Part shown: one piece after another, positions 1 to 6,735 of the stretch
How the letters are laid out: each line of letters opens with the position of its first letter
Position numbering within the stretch: position 1 is the first letter of the stretch
From: JBBSNV01 sp964458605
Lineage (GTDB): Bacteria > Pseudomonadota > Alphaproteobacteria > Reyranellales > JAQSWP01
DNA length: 10,586 nt
Assembly: GCA_964458605.1 (NCBI GenBank)
Contig: CAYWLS010000048.1
Span: 1-10,586 of the forward strand
Direction: 5' to 3'
Made by a program: the position numbers and the translations under genes
Notes under the pieces: model-generated
What the model saw: only the letters and a program-made list of their open reading frames with translations
Database searches by the model: none
Told to the model about the DNA's origin: nothing

Positions 1-50
1 TTTGAATCACAATCCCTCCCCACTGGGAATCCTCTTTATGAGTACAGAAC

Positions 51-785
51 CTAGAAGCGGTGCTTGATGCCGAAGGTGACGTAGTCGGACGGCGATCCCG
101 AATTGAGCAGGCCGAACAGGCTCGAGCGGTGGTGGATGCGCGCCGCGAACATCCAGTCCGGACTGTCGGGCGGGGCCACCGTGACTTCGAGCATCAGGCC
201 GTTCTTGTAGTAGCCGGCCTTGCCGGATTCGTTCTCCAGGTCGGGCCTGGCGCTGGCCAGCGACGGGCCGCTGCCCACCGCGACGGTGGTCGGCAGCCAG
301 CGGTTCCACGGAAAGGCGATCCAGCGTGCCACGAAATAGAGATGCGCATCGACGAACGACTGGTCGCCGAAATGCAGGCCGAAACCGGTTTCCAGTTCCA
401 GGCGCAGCGCGCTGCCCAGCGAGCCGATCTCGCGCCCCAGGGTGAACAGCGCCACGTATTGATGTTGGTAGTTGGCGCGGCCCCGGAACAGCAGCGTGCT
501 GAGATTGTCGGCGGCGGCGACGCCGAAATAGCCGCTCACGAACCAGCGATGGTCGTGCCAGTCGAAATCGAACGGCTTGAAATAGTCCGGCTTGTCGCTC
601 ATCCAGGTTGTGGGCGTGCCCGCCGCCACGGCCGCGGTCTGGCCGAGCGGCGGCAGGTCGATCGGCAGGGCGACGGGACTGTCGGGCTGGCCGGCTGCGG
701 CAGGGGCAATTGCGGATGTCAGCAGCGCGGCGAGCCCCATCAGCGCGACGCATGCGGATTTGGCGAGCGGGAAAATTTTCGGCAC
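51..785 (-). CDS. Outer-membrane beta-barrel protein, PagL-like (lipid A deacylase / acyloxyacyl hydrolase family)
   Basis: A 244-residue exported protein. Residues 1-31 look like a Sec signal peptide: basic start, hydrophobic core, then APAAA before Gly, with cleavage near 31/32. The mature part alternates aromatic and polar residues as in beta-barrel strands and ends in HRF, the terminal Phe typical of outer-membrane proteins. Near the C-terminus, HHRSS (218-222) gives a His-x-Ser pair like the catalytic pair of PagL, which removes the 3-position acyl chain of lipid A. The acid 14 residues after the PagL His would fall on Ser233 here, with Asp234 next to it, so activity is uncertain. The start is GTG: an in-frame TAG lies three codons upstream, so no longer form is possible. 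The Shine-Dalgarno match is weak (GGGG about 9 bases upstream). Barrel and export are fairly sure; enzymatic activity is inference from the family, and a structural or porin-like role is possible. Confidence 0.72.
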   Translation of the reverse strand: MPKIFPLAKSACVALMGLAALLTSAIAPAAAGQPDSPVALPIDLPPLGQTAAVAAGTPTTWMSDKPDYFKPFDFDWHDHRWFVSGYFGVAAADNLSTLLFRGRANYQHQYVALFTLGREIGSLGSALRLELETGFGLHFGDQSFVDAHLYFVARWIAFPWNRWLPTTVAVGSGPSLASARPDLENESGKAGYYKNGLMLEVTVAPPDSPDWMFAARIHHRSSLFGLLNSGSPSDYVTFGIKHRF

Positions 786-916
786 CGACCACTACCCCAA
801 TGACGCGGCAGCGGTCATGCCACCGGAACGGCGACGTAACATACCTTCGCAGTCGTGTATAGCTATGTCTCTGGCCGGATGGGGGATTTTTGCCCATTTT
901 GGACGTCGGCGCGGGC

Positions 917-940
917 GTTGCCGCCTATTCGGGCGGCAAT
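917..940 (-). terminator. Inverted repeat downstream of the thioesterase gene, possible weak terminator
   Basis: TTGCCGCC (918-925) and GGCGGCAA (932-939) form a perfect 8-bp stem with a 6-base loop; 917 and 940 can add a G-U pair. The hairpin begins 14 bases past the stop of the minus-strand thioesterase. No U-run follows directly on the minus strand, although a U-poor, A-rich patch lies further on. It could help termination or stabilise the mRNA 3' end. The rest of the 786-953 gap must hold any promoter for the PagL-like gene; I found no convincing -35/-10 pair there. Confidence 0.35.
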
Positions 941-953
941 CGGTGCATTTTGG

Positions 954-1457
954 CTACTTCCGCGGCACGCCGATGACGCGCCCGGCCTGCGACGGCCGCT
1001 TCAGCCCGGCATGGGCCTTGGCCATCGCCGCCATGCGCGCCGCCACGTCGTCGGCCCAGGGGGCGGAGCGGCGGGACTCGTAGCCGACATGCAGCATGAT
1101 CTGTTCGTTGGTGGCCGCCAGATAGCCCTGCTCGGCATGGTACATATGATGGAAGAAGTGGATCCGCTTGGCATCCCAGTCGAGAATCTGGCTGGTGATG
1201 CGCAGCGGATCGCCCAGTTTCACCTCGCGGTCATAGGTAATATGGGCCTCCAACGTGAACACCATGCCTTTGCCCTGCCGGACGTAGTCGGCGGCGCAGC
1301 CCAGTTCGACGCACAGCGTCTCGGTCGCCTGGTCGAAGGCGTAGAGATAGAAGGCGACATTCATGTGACCGTTGTAGTCGATCCACTCCGGCAGCACGCG
1401 CACACGGTGCCGGTCGAAGGGGGCCGACAGGTCGAGGGAGGGGATGGTCGTGTCCAT
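954..1457 (-). CDS. Acyl-CoA thioesterase, 4HBT-like hotdog fold
   Basis: A 167-residue protein if started at the ATG at 1457. Residues 25-33 (WIDYNGHMN) match the start of 4-hydroxybenzoyl-CoA-thioesterase-like hotdog enzymes, where the Asp (D27) is the catalytic position and GHxN leads into the long helix. Later, FTLEAHITYDREVKLGD fits the family's central strand pattern (TLE, ITY, GD). Such enzymes hydrolyse acyl-CoA thioesters in the cytoplasm; close family members include betainyl-CoA thioesterases, but the substrate here cannot be told. A GTG at 1487 would add ten residues, but that segment precedes the conserved fold, and a promoter-like pair whose -10 lies six bases before the ATG favours 1457. 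Neither start has a Shine-Dalgarno match. It is divergent from the TPR-glycosyltransferase genes and runs toward the PagL-like gene, 168 bases away. Confidence 0.85.
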   Translation of the reverse strand: MDTTIPSLDLSAPFDRHRVRVLPEWIDYNGHMNVAFYLYAFDQATETLCVELGCAADYVRQGKGMVFTLEAHITYDREVKLGDPLRITSQILDWDAKRIHFFHHMYHAEQGYLAATNEQIMLHVGYESRRSAPWADDVAARMAAMAKAHAGLKRPSQAGRVIGVPRK

Positions 1458-1463
1458 GGCGGC

Positions 1464-1492
1464 AGGATAGGACGTTGCCCGCACCACGCCAA
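1464..1492 (-). promoter_or_regulatory. Candidate sigma-70 promoter of the thioesterase gene
   Basis: Read on the minus strand: TTGGCG (1487-1492), a 17-base spacer, then TATCCT (1464-1469). Each hexamer matches the consensus at 4 of 6 positions. The -10 box ends six bases before the ATG at 1457, so transcription would begin at or next to the A of the start codon, giving a leaderless mRNA. This agrees with the lack of any ribosome-binding site. In GC-rich DNA, 4/6 matches can occur by chance. Confidence 0.38.
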
Positions 1493-1493
1493 T

Positions 1494-1517
1494 CGCGGCG
1501 TCGAGGCTATCGCCGCG
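1494..1517. promoter_or_regulatory. Perfect 7-bp inverted repeat between divergent promoters, candidate operator
   Basis: CGCGGCG (1494-1500) and CGCCGCG (1511-1517) are separated by ten bases, so centre-to-centre distance is 17. The repeat lies between the -35 box of the candidate minus-strand promoter (1487-1492) and that of the candidate plus-strand promoter (1524-1529), where a dimeric repressor or activator could control both. No regulator gene is adjacent, and the arms are pure G/C, which raises the chance of coincidence. Confidence 0.3.
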
Positions 1518-1523
1518 CTGCAG

Positions 1524-1552
1524 TTGATGAAGGGCCGGCCAACCGATAGATT
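1524..1552 (+). promoter_or_regulatory. Candidate sigma-70 promoter of the TPR-glycosyltransferase pair
   Basis: TTGATG (1524-1529) and TAGATT (1547-1552) are spaced by 17 bases and each match consensus at 4 of 6 positions. The predicted start of transcription, near 1559, would leave a leader of about 20 bases. That leader includes an AGCGGGGA stretch (1565-1572) seven bases before the TTG start codon. The spacer contains the 8-bp palindrome GGCCGGCC (1533-1540). Confidence 0.45.
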
Positions 1553-1579
1553 GCCGCCAGTTTCAGCGGGGAACCAACG

Positions 1580-3052
1580 TTGGCTGATGGGCAATTTCTG
1601 ACCTTTCCGCAGGCCTTCAATCTGGCTGCGGACCATTACAAGGCCGGCCGCGCCAACGAGGCCGCCGAGTTGTGCGAGAAGATCGTCGCCGGCGCTCCCA
1701 ACTATGCCGACGCCATCCATCTCAAGGCCGTCCTGCTGATGGACAAGGGCGAGTTCGCCTCGGCCGAAAGCCTGGCGCGGCGCGCCGTCGAACTGGCGCC
1801 GCAGAACGGCTCCTTCGTCAACACGGTCGGCGTCATTCTGAAAAAGCAGAAGCGCCTCGACGAGGCGCTGCAGGCCTTCGACCGCACGCTCGAGCTCGAG
1901 CCGAATTTCGTTCCGGTGCACACCAATATCGGCCTGATCCTGCAGCTGCGCGGCGAATACGAAGCGGCCGAGGCGGCGCATCGCCGGTCGCTGGCGCTCG
2001 ATCCCGGCTATGTGACGGCCCTGCATAATCTCGCCAACCTGCTGATGGATGCCGGCAAGCTGGACGAGGGGCTGGAGGTCTTCACCCGGGCCGCCGCCGC
2101 ACGGCCCGGCGACGCCGAAATCCATACCCATCGCGCCCTGTGCATGCTGATGGCGGGGCAGCTCGAGAAGGGCTGGGACGAGTACGAGTGGCGCATGCAG
2201 ATGCGCAGCCAGCTCGCCAAGCACAGCCTGAAGACGCCGCTCTGGGACGGGCGTGGGTACGAAGGCCAGACCCTGCTGGTCTATCACGAGCAGGGATTCG
2301 GCGACGTCATTCAATGCGTGCGCTATCTCGGGCAGGCCAAGGCCCGCGGCGGCGCGCTGGTGATGGCCTGCGCGCCGCCGATCGGCCGGCTGATGGAGCA
2401 GGTCGAGGGCGTGGATCGGGTGGTCACGACCGATGCCGACATCCCGGTCCACCAGTTCAAATGTCCGGTCATGAGCCTGCCGCGGCTGTTCCACGCGCGG
2501 CTCGGCAACATCCCCGCCGCGACGCCCTATATCAAGGCCCAGCCGGGTCTGGTGCTGCCGGGCGGCGAAGGCACCAGGCGCGTCGGCATCGTCTGGGCCG
2601 GCAGCCCGACCCACGACAACGACCATCGCCGCTCGATGCCGGCTTCGGCGCTGGCGCCGATCCTCGACGTTCCGGGCGTGACCTTCTACAGCCTGCAATT
2701 CGGCAACCGCGCCAGCGAGCTGGAAGCGGCCGGCCTGACCGGCAAGGTGATCGAGCTGGGCGACGAGACCTTGGGCGATTTCTACCAGACCGCCGGCTAT
2801 ATCGATCAGCTCGACCTGGTCATCACCATCGATACGGTCACTGTCCATCTGGCGGCGGCGCTCAACAAGCCGACCTGGCTGTTGCTGTCGTACAGCGCCG
2901 ACTTCCGCTGGCTGCGTGGCGTCGACAGCAGCGAATGGTATCCCTCGGTCCGCCTCTACCGGCAGGACCGGCCGATGCAGTGGCGCGAACCGGTGGCGCG
3001 CCTAGCCGCCGATCTGGCCGAGTTCGCGGACAGGCGCAAGCGCCGCGCATGA
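1580..3052 (+). CDS. TPR-repeat protein with C-terminal GT-B glycosyltransferase domain (first of a tandem pair)
   Basis: A 490-residue soluble protein without signal peptide. Six TPR units of 34 residues follow one another at about 10-42, 43-76, 77-110, 111-144, 145-178 and 179-206. The C-terminal domain (about 217-480) resembles GT9/heptosyltransferase-like GT-B enzymes. It has EQGFGDVIQ at 237-245, whose Asp242 aligns with the proposed catalytic base of heptosyltransferases, then VGIVWAGSP, and TIDTVTVHLAAAL with Asp418 in the nucleotide-sugar region, then the ending SSEWYPSVRLYRQ typical of TPR-linked members. The likely role is sugar transfer to a protein or cell-surface glycan, with the TPRs holding the acceptor or a partner; donor and acceptor are unknown. 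The start is TTG: an in-frame TAG at 1547-1549 rules out longer forms and no ATG lies near. The stop overlaps the next gene's ATG. Confidence 0.88.
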   Translation: MADGQFLTFPQAFNLAADHYKAGRANEAAELCEKIVAGAPNYADAIHLKAVLLMDKGEFASAESLARRAVELAPQNGSFVNTVGVILKKQKRLDEALQAFDRTLELEPNFVPVHTNIGLILQLRGEYEAAEAAHRRSLALDPGYVTALHNLANLLMDAGKLDEGLEVFTRAAAARPGDAEIHTHRALCMLMAGQLEKGWDEYEWRMQMRSQLAKHSLKTPLWDGRGYEGQTLLVYHEQGFGDVIQCVRYLGQAKARGGALVMACAPPIGRLMEQVEGVDRVVTTDADIPVHQFKCPVMSLPRLFHARLGNIPAATPYIKAQPGLVLPGGEGTRRVGIVWAGSPTHDNDHRRSMPASALAPILDVPGVTFYSLQFGNRASELEAAGLTGKVIELGDETLGDFYQTAGYIDQLDLVITIDTVTVHLAAALNKPTWLLLSYSADFRWLRGVDSSEWYPSVRLYRQDRPMQWREPVARLAADLAEFADRRKRRA

Positions 3053-4713
3053 GCGTCGTCCCGCTAGAACAGGCGCTGCACCTGGCCAATCAGCATCATC
3101 GCGCGGGCCGCCTGGCCGACGCCGAAAAGATCTATCGCCGCGTCATCGAGACGATGCCCAACGAGCCGCAGGCGCTGGAAGCGCTGGGTGCGCTGGCGGT
3201 GTCGACCGGCCGCCACAAGGAGGCGCTGGACTGGATGCAGCGGGCGCTGCTGGTCACGCGCGGCAACGAGCGGCTGTTCAACAACTACGGCATGGCCTTG
3301 CGCGGGCTGGGGCGCGATCAGGATGCGCTGACCGCCTTCAACCAGGCCCTGGCGATCAACCCGCGCGCCGCGACGACATTGATCAATGCCGGCGCCTTGC
3401 TGATCCAGCACCAGCGCACGGAGGAGGGCCTGGCCATGCTGCGGCAGGCCGTGGCCGTGGCCGGCAACAATCCCGAGCCCTACAACGCGCTGGCCAACGC
3501 GCTGGGCCAGCTGCAGCGCATCGAGGAGGCCGAGAGCGTCTATCGCATGGCGCTGCAGATATCGCCCAACAGCGCGCGCCTGCTGTTCAACCTGGCCAAT
3601 CTCTATCTGCGCGCCGACAAGGTCGAGCAGGCGGAGGAGACCTATCGCGCCGCCATCGCCGTCGACCCGAACTACTTCGATCCCTACCACAATCTGGGTC
3701 ATGCCTATACCGAGCTGGGACTGCACGCCAAGGCAGCGGCCTGCTTCCGTCGCGGCGTGCAGCTCAGGCCCAACGACTTCAACCCGCATATGAGCCTGGG
3801 CATGTCGCTGATGGCGCAGGGCGAGTTCCGCGAGGGCTGGGTCGAATATCAGTGGCGCCTGAAGGACCACGCGCAGCTGCCGCCGCGCCATTTCACGCAG
3901 CCGCGCTGGAACGGCCAGCTGTTGAACGGCCGGACCCTGCTGCTGTGCTCGGAGCAGGGCGCCGGCGACACGCTGATGTTCATGCGTTACCTGCCGATGC
4001 TGAAGGAGCGCGGCGCGAAGGTGATCATCGAGTGCCTGCCGGCGCTCAAGCGGCTGTTCGAGAACCAGCCCGGCGGCATGCCGGTGTACGTCAAGGGAGA
4101 GGCCCTGCCGCGGTTCGATTTCTACATTGCGCCGATCGACCTGCCGCTGATCTTCGGCACGACGCTCGAAACGATTCCGGCCGAGATTCCCTATCTCGCC
4201 GCGCCGAGCGTCGCGCAACTGCCCTCGATCGCCCTGCCGGAAGGCGGGAACAGGAAGATCGGCGTGGTGTGGAACGGCAATCCGGTGCAGCGCCACAACT
4301 ACCTGCGGTCGATCCCGCTGGCCGCCATGGCGCCGCTGTTCGAGGTGCCCGGCTGCGACTTTTACTCGCTGCAATACGGTGCCAGCCGGGCCGAGCTGGA
4401 ACAGGCCGGCGTGGCCGACAGGCTGATCCTGCTGGGCGACGACCGGATCGAGGATTTCTGGGGTCTGGCCGGACTGATGAAGCAGATGGATCTGGTGATC
4501 TCGGTCTGCACCGGACCCGCCCACCTGGCCGGCGCGCTGGGCGTGCGCAGCTGGACCTTGCTGCGCTTCGCCGCCGAATGGCGTTGGCTGTGGGATCGCG
4601 ACGATTCGCCGTGGTATCCCACCATGCGCCTGTTCCGTCAGAAGCGTCGCGGCGACTGGCCCGAACTGATCGCGCGCGTGGCCCAGACGCTGCGCGAGGA
4701 TAGCGCCGGCTGA
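3049..4713 (+). CDS. TPR-repeat protein with C-terminal GT-B glycosyltransferase domain (second of a tandem pair)
   Basis: A 554-residue paralogue of the preceding gene. Eight TPR units occupy about 4-39, 40-73, 74-107, 108-141, 142-175, 176-209, 210-243 and 244-272, two more than its neighbour. The transferase domain (about 280-548) keeps EQGAGDTLMFMRYL with Asp307 at the proposed catalytic-base position, IGVVWNGNP, and DSPWYPTMRLFRQ. At the donor-site signature it reads VISVCTGPAHLAGALG, with Cys487 where the neighbour has Asp418. The start is the ATG inside the ATGA overlap with the upstream stop. Upstream of it there is only a weak purine stretch, so translation probably depends on coupling. 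The frame stays open for 303 codons upstream, but that part is the alternative frame of the first gene and shows no TPR pattern. The two products may form a pair or act in sequence on one glycan; this is inference. Confidence 0.88.
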   Translation: MSVVPLEQALHLANQHHRAGRLADAEKIYRRVIETMPNEPQALEALGALAVSTGRHKEALDWMQRALLVTRGNERLFNNYGMALRGLGRDQDALTAFNQALAINPRAATTLINAGALLIQHQRTEEGLAMLRQAVAVAGNNPEPYNALANALGQLQRIEEAESVYRMALQISPNSARLLFNLANLYLRADKVEQAEETYRAAIAVDPNYFDPYHNLGHAYTELGLHAKAAACFRRGVQLRPNDFNPHMSLGMSLMAQGEFREGWVEYQWRLKDHAQLPPRHFTQPRWNGQLLNGRTLLLCSEQGAGDTLMFMRYLPMLKERGAKVIIECLPALKRLFENQPGGMPVYVKGEALPRFDFYIAPIDLPLIFGTTLETIPAEIPYLAAPSVAQLPSIALPEGGNRKIGVVWNGNPVQRHNYLRSIPLAAMAPLFEVPGCDFYSLQYGASRAELEQAGVADRLILLGDDRIEDFWGLAGLMKQMDLVISVCTGPAHLAGALGVRSWTLLRFAAEWRWLWDRDDSPWYPTMRLFRQKRRGDWPELIARVAQTLREDSAG

Positions 4714-4730
4714 AACCGCCCGCTGAAACC

Positions 4731-4748
4731 GCTGGGCGAAAGCCCGGC
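4731..4748 (+). terminator. 7-bp hairpin with GAAA tetraloop, possible weak terminator
   Basis: GCTGGGC (4731-4737) pairs with GCCCGGC (4742-4748), including one G-U pair, around the loop GAAA, a stable GNRA tetraloop. It starts 18 bases past the stop of the second glycosyltransferase gene. Only CTTGTG follows, so the U-tract is poor. It may end or attenuate that transcript before the reductase gene. In the remaining 64 bases up to the next start I saw no convincing promoter pair. Confidence 0.35.
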
Positions 4749-4812
4749 CTTGTGCAGTGGCGTGCCCGGTACGATCTGCTACCGTAACCTTCGAATCACA
4801 GGGAGATGCGCC

Positions 4813-5835
4813 ATGGCGACCAATCGTCAGGTTGTGCTGAAATCCTATCCGGCCGGCGAACCGACCGCCGCCAATTTCGAGATCAGGGATGTCGCCGTGC
4901 CCGAGCCGGGCGAGGGCGAGATCCTCAGCCGCACCGTCTGGCTGTCGCTCGATCCCTATATGCGCGGCCGCATGAGCGAGCGCAAAGGCTACGCCGACAA
5001 CGTCAAGCCGGGTCAGGTGATCGTGGGCGGCACGGTCAGCCAGGTGGTGAAATCGCGCAACAAGGATTTCCAGGAGGGCGACTACGTCGCCGACTATGCC
5101 GGCTGGCAGTCCTATTCGGTCTCCAACGGCGCGGGCCTGCGCAAGCTCGATCCCAAGCAGGCGCCGCTCAGCACCGCGCTGTCGGTGCTGGGCATGCCGG
5201 GCATGACCGCCTGGTACGGGCTGCACAAGATCGGCCGGCCCAAGGCCGGCGAGACGGTGGTGGTGTCGGCCGCGTCGGGCGCGGTCGGCTCGGTGGTCGG
5301 CCAACTGGCCAAGCTGGCCGGCTGTCGCGCCGTCGGTATCGCCGGCGGCAAGGACAAATGCGACTACGTCACCGGCGAATTGGGTTTCGATGTCTGCGTC
5401 GACTACAAGGCCGAGGGCAGGAACCTGCACGCCGCCCTGCGCGCGGCCTGTCCCAAAGGCATCGACGTCTATTTCGAGAATGTCGGCGGCGACATCCTCA
5501 ACGCCGTGATCGGCCAGATGAACGATTTCGGCCGCATCCCGCTGTGCGGCATGATCTCCCAGTACAACGCCACCGAATTGCCCAATGGCCCGAACTGGGC
5601 GGTTCTGCTGGTCAGGCGCCTGCTGGTCCAGGGCTTCATCGTGTCGGACCATTTCGCCCGCATGGGCGAGTTCATGACCGATGTCGGTCCGGCGGTGCAG
5701 GGCGGGAAGATCAAGTATCGCGAGGACATCGCCAAGGGCATCGACAGCGCGCCCGAAGCCTTCATCGGCCTGCTCAAGGGCCGCAATTTCGGCAAGCAGC
5801 TCGTTCAAGTGTCCGACGATCCCACGCGCAAATAG
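4813..5835 (+). CDS. NADP-dependent medium-chain oxidoreductase, CurA / leukotriene B4 12-hydroxydehydrogenase type
   Basis: A 340-residue cytoplasmic reductase of the zinc-free MDR superfamily, close to the usual 335-345 residues. The N-terminal segment ends in LSLDPYMRGRM, a hallmark of this family. The nucleotide-binding motif AASGAVGS lies at 153-160, and YFENVGG follows in the second half of the Rossmann domain. Members reduce alpha,beta-unsaturated ketones or aldehydes with NADPH; E. coli CurA reduces curcumin, and animal relatives reduce 15-oxo-prostaglandins. The native substrate here is unknown; quinone or lipid-derived carbonyl detoxification is plausible. The start is the ATG at 4813, preceded by GGGAG (4801-4805) with a seven-base gap. 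Extending upstream would add residues unlike the family. The Nudix gene follows after 16 bases. I withhold the symbol curA because several paralogues per genome are common. Confidence 0.9.
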   Translation: MATNRQVVLKSYPAGEPTAANFEIRDVAVPEPGEGEILSRTVWLSLDPYMRGRMSERKGYADNVKPGQVIVGGTVSQVVKSRNKDFQEGDYVADYAGWQSYSVSNGAGLRKLDPKQAPLSTALSVLGMPGMTAWYGLHKIGRPKAGETVVVSAASGAVGSVVGQLAKLAGCRAVGIAGGKDKCDYVTGELGFDVCVDYKAEGRNLHAALRAACPKGIDVYFENVGGDILNAVIGQMNDFGRIPLCGMISQYNATELPNGPNWAVLLVRRLLVQGFIVSDHFARMGEFMTDVGPAVQGGKIKYREDIAKGIDSAPEAFIGLLKGRNFGKQLVQVSDDPTRK

Positions 5836-5851
5836 TCCCCCGGAGTATCAG

Positions 5852-6673
5852 ATGTCCGACAAACCGAAGACGCCCGCCGGCCAAGGGCCCCAGCCCGTGC
5901 CGGCTGCCACCGTGCTGCTGCTGCGCGGCGGCGAGGCCAGGCTGGAAGTGTTCATGGTGGTGCGCCACCAGCAGATCGATTTCGCCTCCGGCGCGCTGGT
6001 GTTCCCCGGCGGCAAGGTCGAGAAGGCCGATGCCGATCCGCGTCTGAAAGCCCGGGTCGAGGGCTGCGACGGCATGGACGACGCGGCGCGCGCCTTCCGC
6101 ATCGGCGCCATCCGCGAATCCTTCGAGGAATGCGGTGTGCTGCTGGCGCGGCCGCGCGCCAGCCGGGCGCTGGTCTCGGCCGAGCAGCTCGGGCCGATCC
6201 AGGCGCGCTGGCAGAAGAAGCTGGTCGAGGACAAGGCCAGCATCGTCGACATGGTGGAGGCCGAGGACCTGGTGCTGGCCTGCGACCTGATGGTGCCCTA
6301 CTCGCACTGGATCACGCCCACCTTCATGCCCAAGCGCTTCGACACCTGGTTCTTCATCGCCGAGGCGCCGGCCGACCATCTGGCGGTGCATGACGGTTCG
6401 GAATCGGTCGATTCGGTGTGGATTTCGCCGGCCCAGGCGCTGGCCGACCTGGAAGCGGGCAAGCGCACCATCATCTTTCCCACCCGGCTCAACCTGATGA
6501 TGCTGGCGGAGAGCCCGGACGTGAATTCCGCGCTGTTGCGGGCGCGCGATTCGCAGATCAAGACCGTGCTGCCGTGGATCGAGGAGAAGAATGGCGACAA
6601 GTGGCTGACCATCCCCGACGATGCCGGCTACAAGCTGACGCGCGCCAAGGTCGATGCCGTGATGCGCGGCTAG
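5852..6673 (+). CDS. Nudix hydrolase, NUDT19-like (probable CoA / acyl-CoA diphosphatase)
   Basis: A 273-residue hydrolase. The Nudix box is split: FPGGKVE at 51-57 and RESFEECGVLL at 88-98, which supplies the metal-binding glutamates E89, E92 and E93. Gly54 to Arg88 spans 34 residues instead of the standard 14, an insertion of about 20. Split boxes of this kind, with FRIGAIRESFEE before GVLL and later HWITP, RFDTWFFIA and FPTRLNLMML, recall animal NUDT19, which cleaves CoA and acyl-CoAs to phosphopantetheine products and 3',5'-ADP. A CoA-type substrate is therefore likely but inferred; bacterial members are normally annotated only as NUDIX hydrolase. The start ATG is preceded by GGAG (5842-5845) with six bases between. 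A longer in-frame reading would run back into the reductase gene and has no such site. It lies 16 bases after the reductase stop, so the two are almost surely co-transcribed. Confidence 0.88.
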   Translation: MSDKPKTPAGQGPQPVPAATVLLLRGGEARLEVFMVVRHQQIDFASGALVFPGGKVEKADADPRLKARVEGCDGMDDAARAFRIGAIRESFEECGVLLARPRASRALVSAEQLGPIQARWQKKLVEDKASIVDMVEAEDLVLACDLMVPYSHWITPTFMPKRFDTWFFIAEAPADHLAVHDGSESVDSVWISPAQALADLEAGKRTIIFPTRLNLMMLAESPDVNSALLRARDSQIKTVLPWIEEKNGDKWLTIPDDAGYKLTRAKVDAVMRG

Positions 6674-6735
6674 ACGGCCAACGACCCGGACGCGCGCGGG
6701 GCGGCCGGTATCGACAGGCCGTCCAAGGAGGGGAA

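Noticed and set aside
1..50. Search for a terminator after the PagL-like gene
   Set aside because: Only a 4-bp TCCC/GGGA pairing is visible and the window ends too soon to judge; no feature is supported.
60..803. Plus-strand open frame opposite the PagL-like gene
   Set aside because: Arg/Gln/Glu-rich antisense composition and no domain; the minus-strand protein has a signal peptide and a barrel C-terminus.
1361..2848. Minus-strand open frame of 495 codons opposite the first TPR-glycosyltransferase and part of the thioesterase
   Set aside because: Same antisense composition effect; it overlaps two well-supported genes and has no motif or ribosome-binding site.
2140..3048. Upstream extension of the second TPR-glycosyltransferase reading frame
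   Set aside because: These 303 codons lie inside the first gene in another frame and give Arg/Gly-rich sequence without TPR pattern. The ATG in the ATGA overlap starts exactly where the TPR repeats begin.
4790..4800. Near-identity of TTCGAATCACA with the first 11 bases of the window (TTTGAATCACA)
   Set aside because: A single short match with one mismatch; no further copies or flanking similarity seen, so no repeat family is supported.
3064..5808. Minus-strand open frame of 914 codons opposite the second glycosyltransferase and the reductase
   Set aside because: Its composition (Gln, His, Arg, Ala, Leu) is typical of the antisense frame of GC-rich genes, it shows no domain pattern, and both plus-strand genes over it are clearly real. 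Length alone is expected from third-position GC bias.
6674..6722. ACGGCC...GGCCGT inverted repeat between the Nudix and GST genes
   Set aside because: Only 6 bp with a 37-base loop, easily met by chance in this GC-rich DNA, and it would split an apparent operon.
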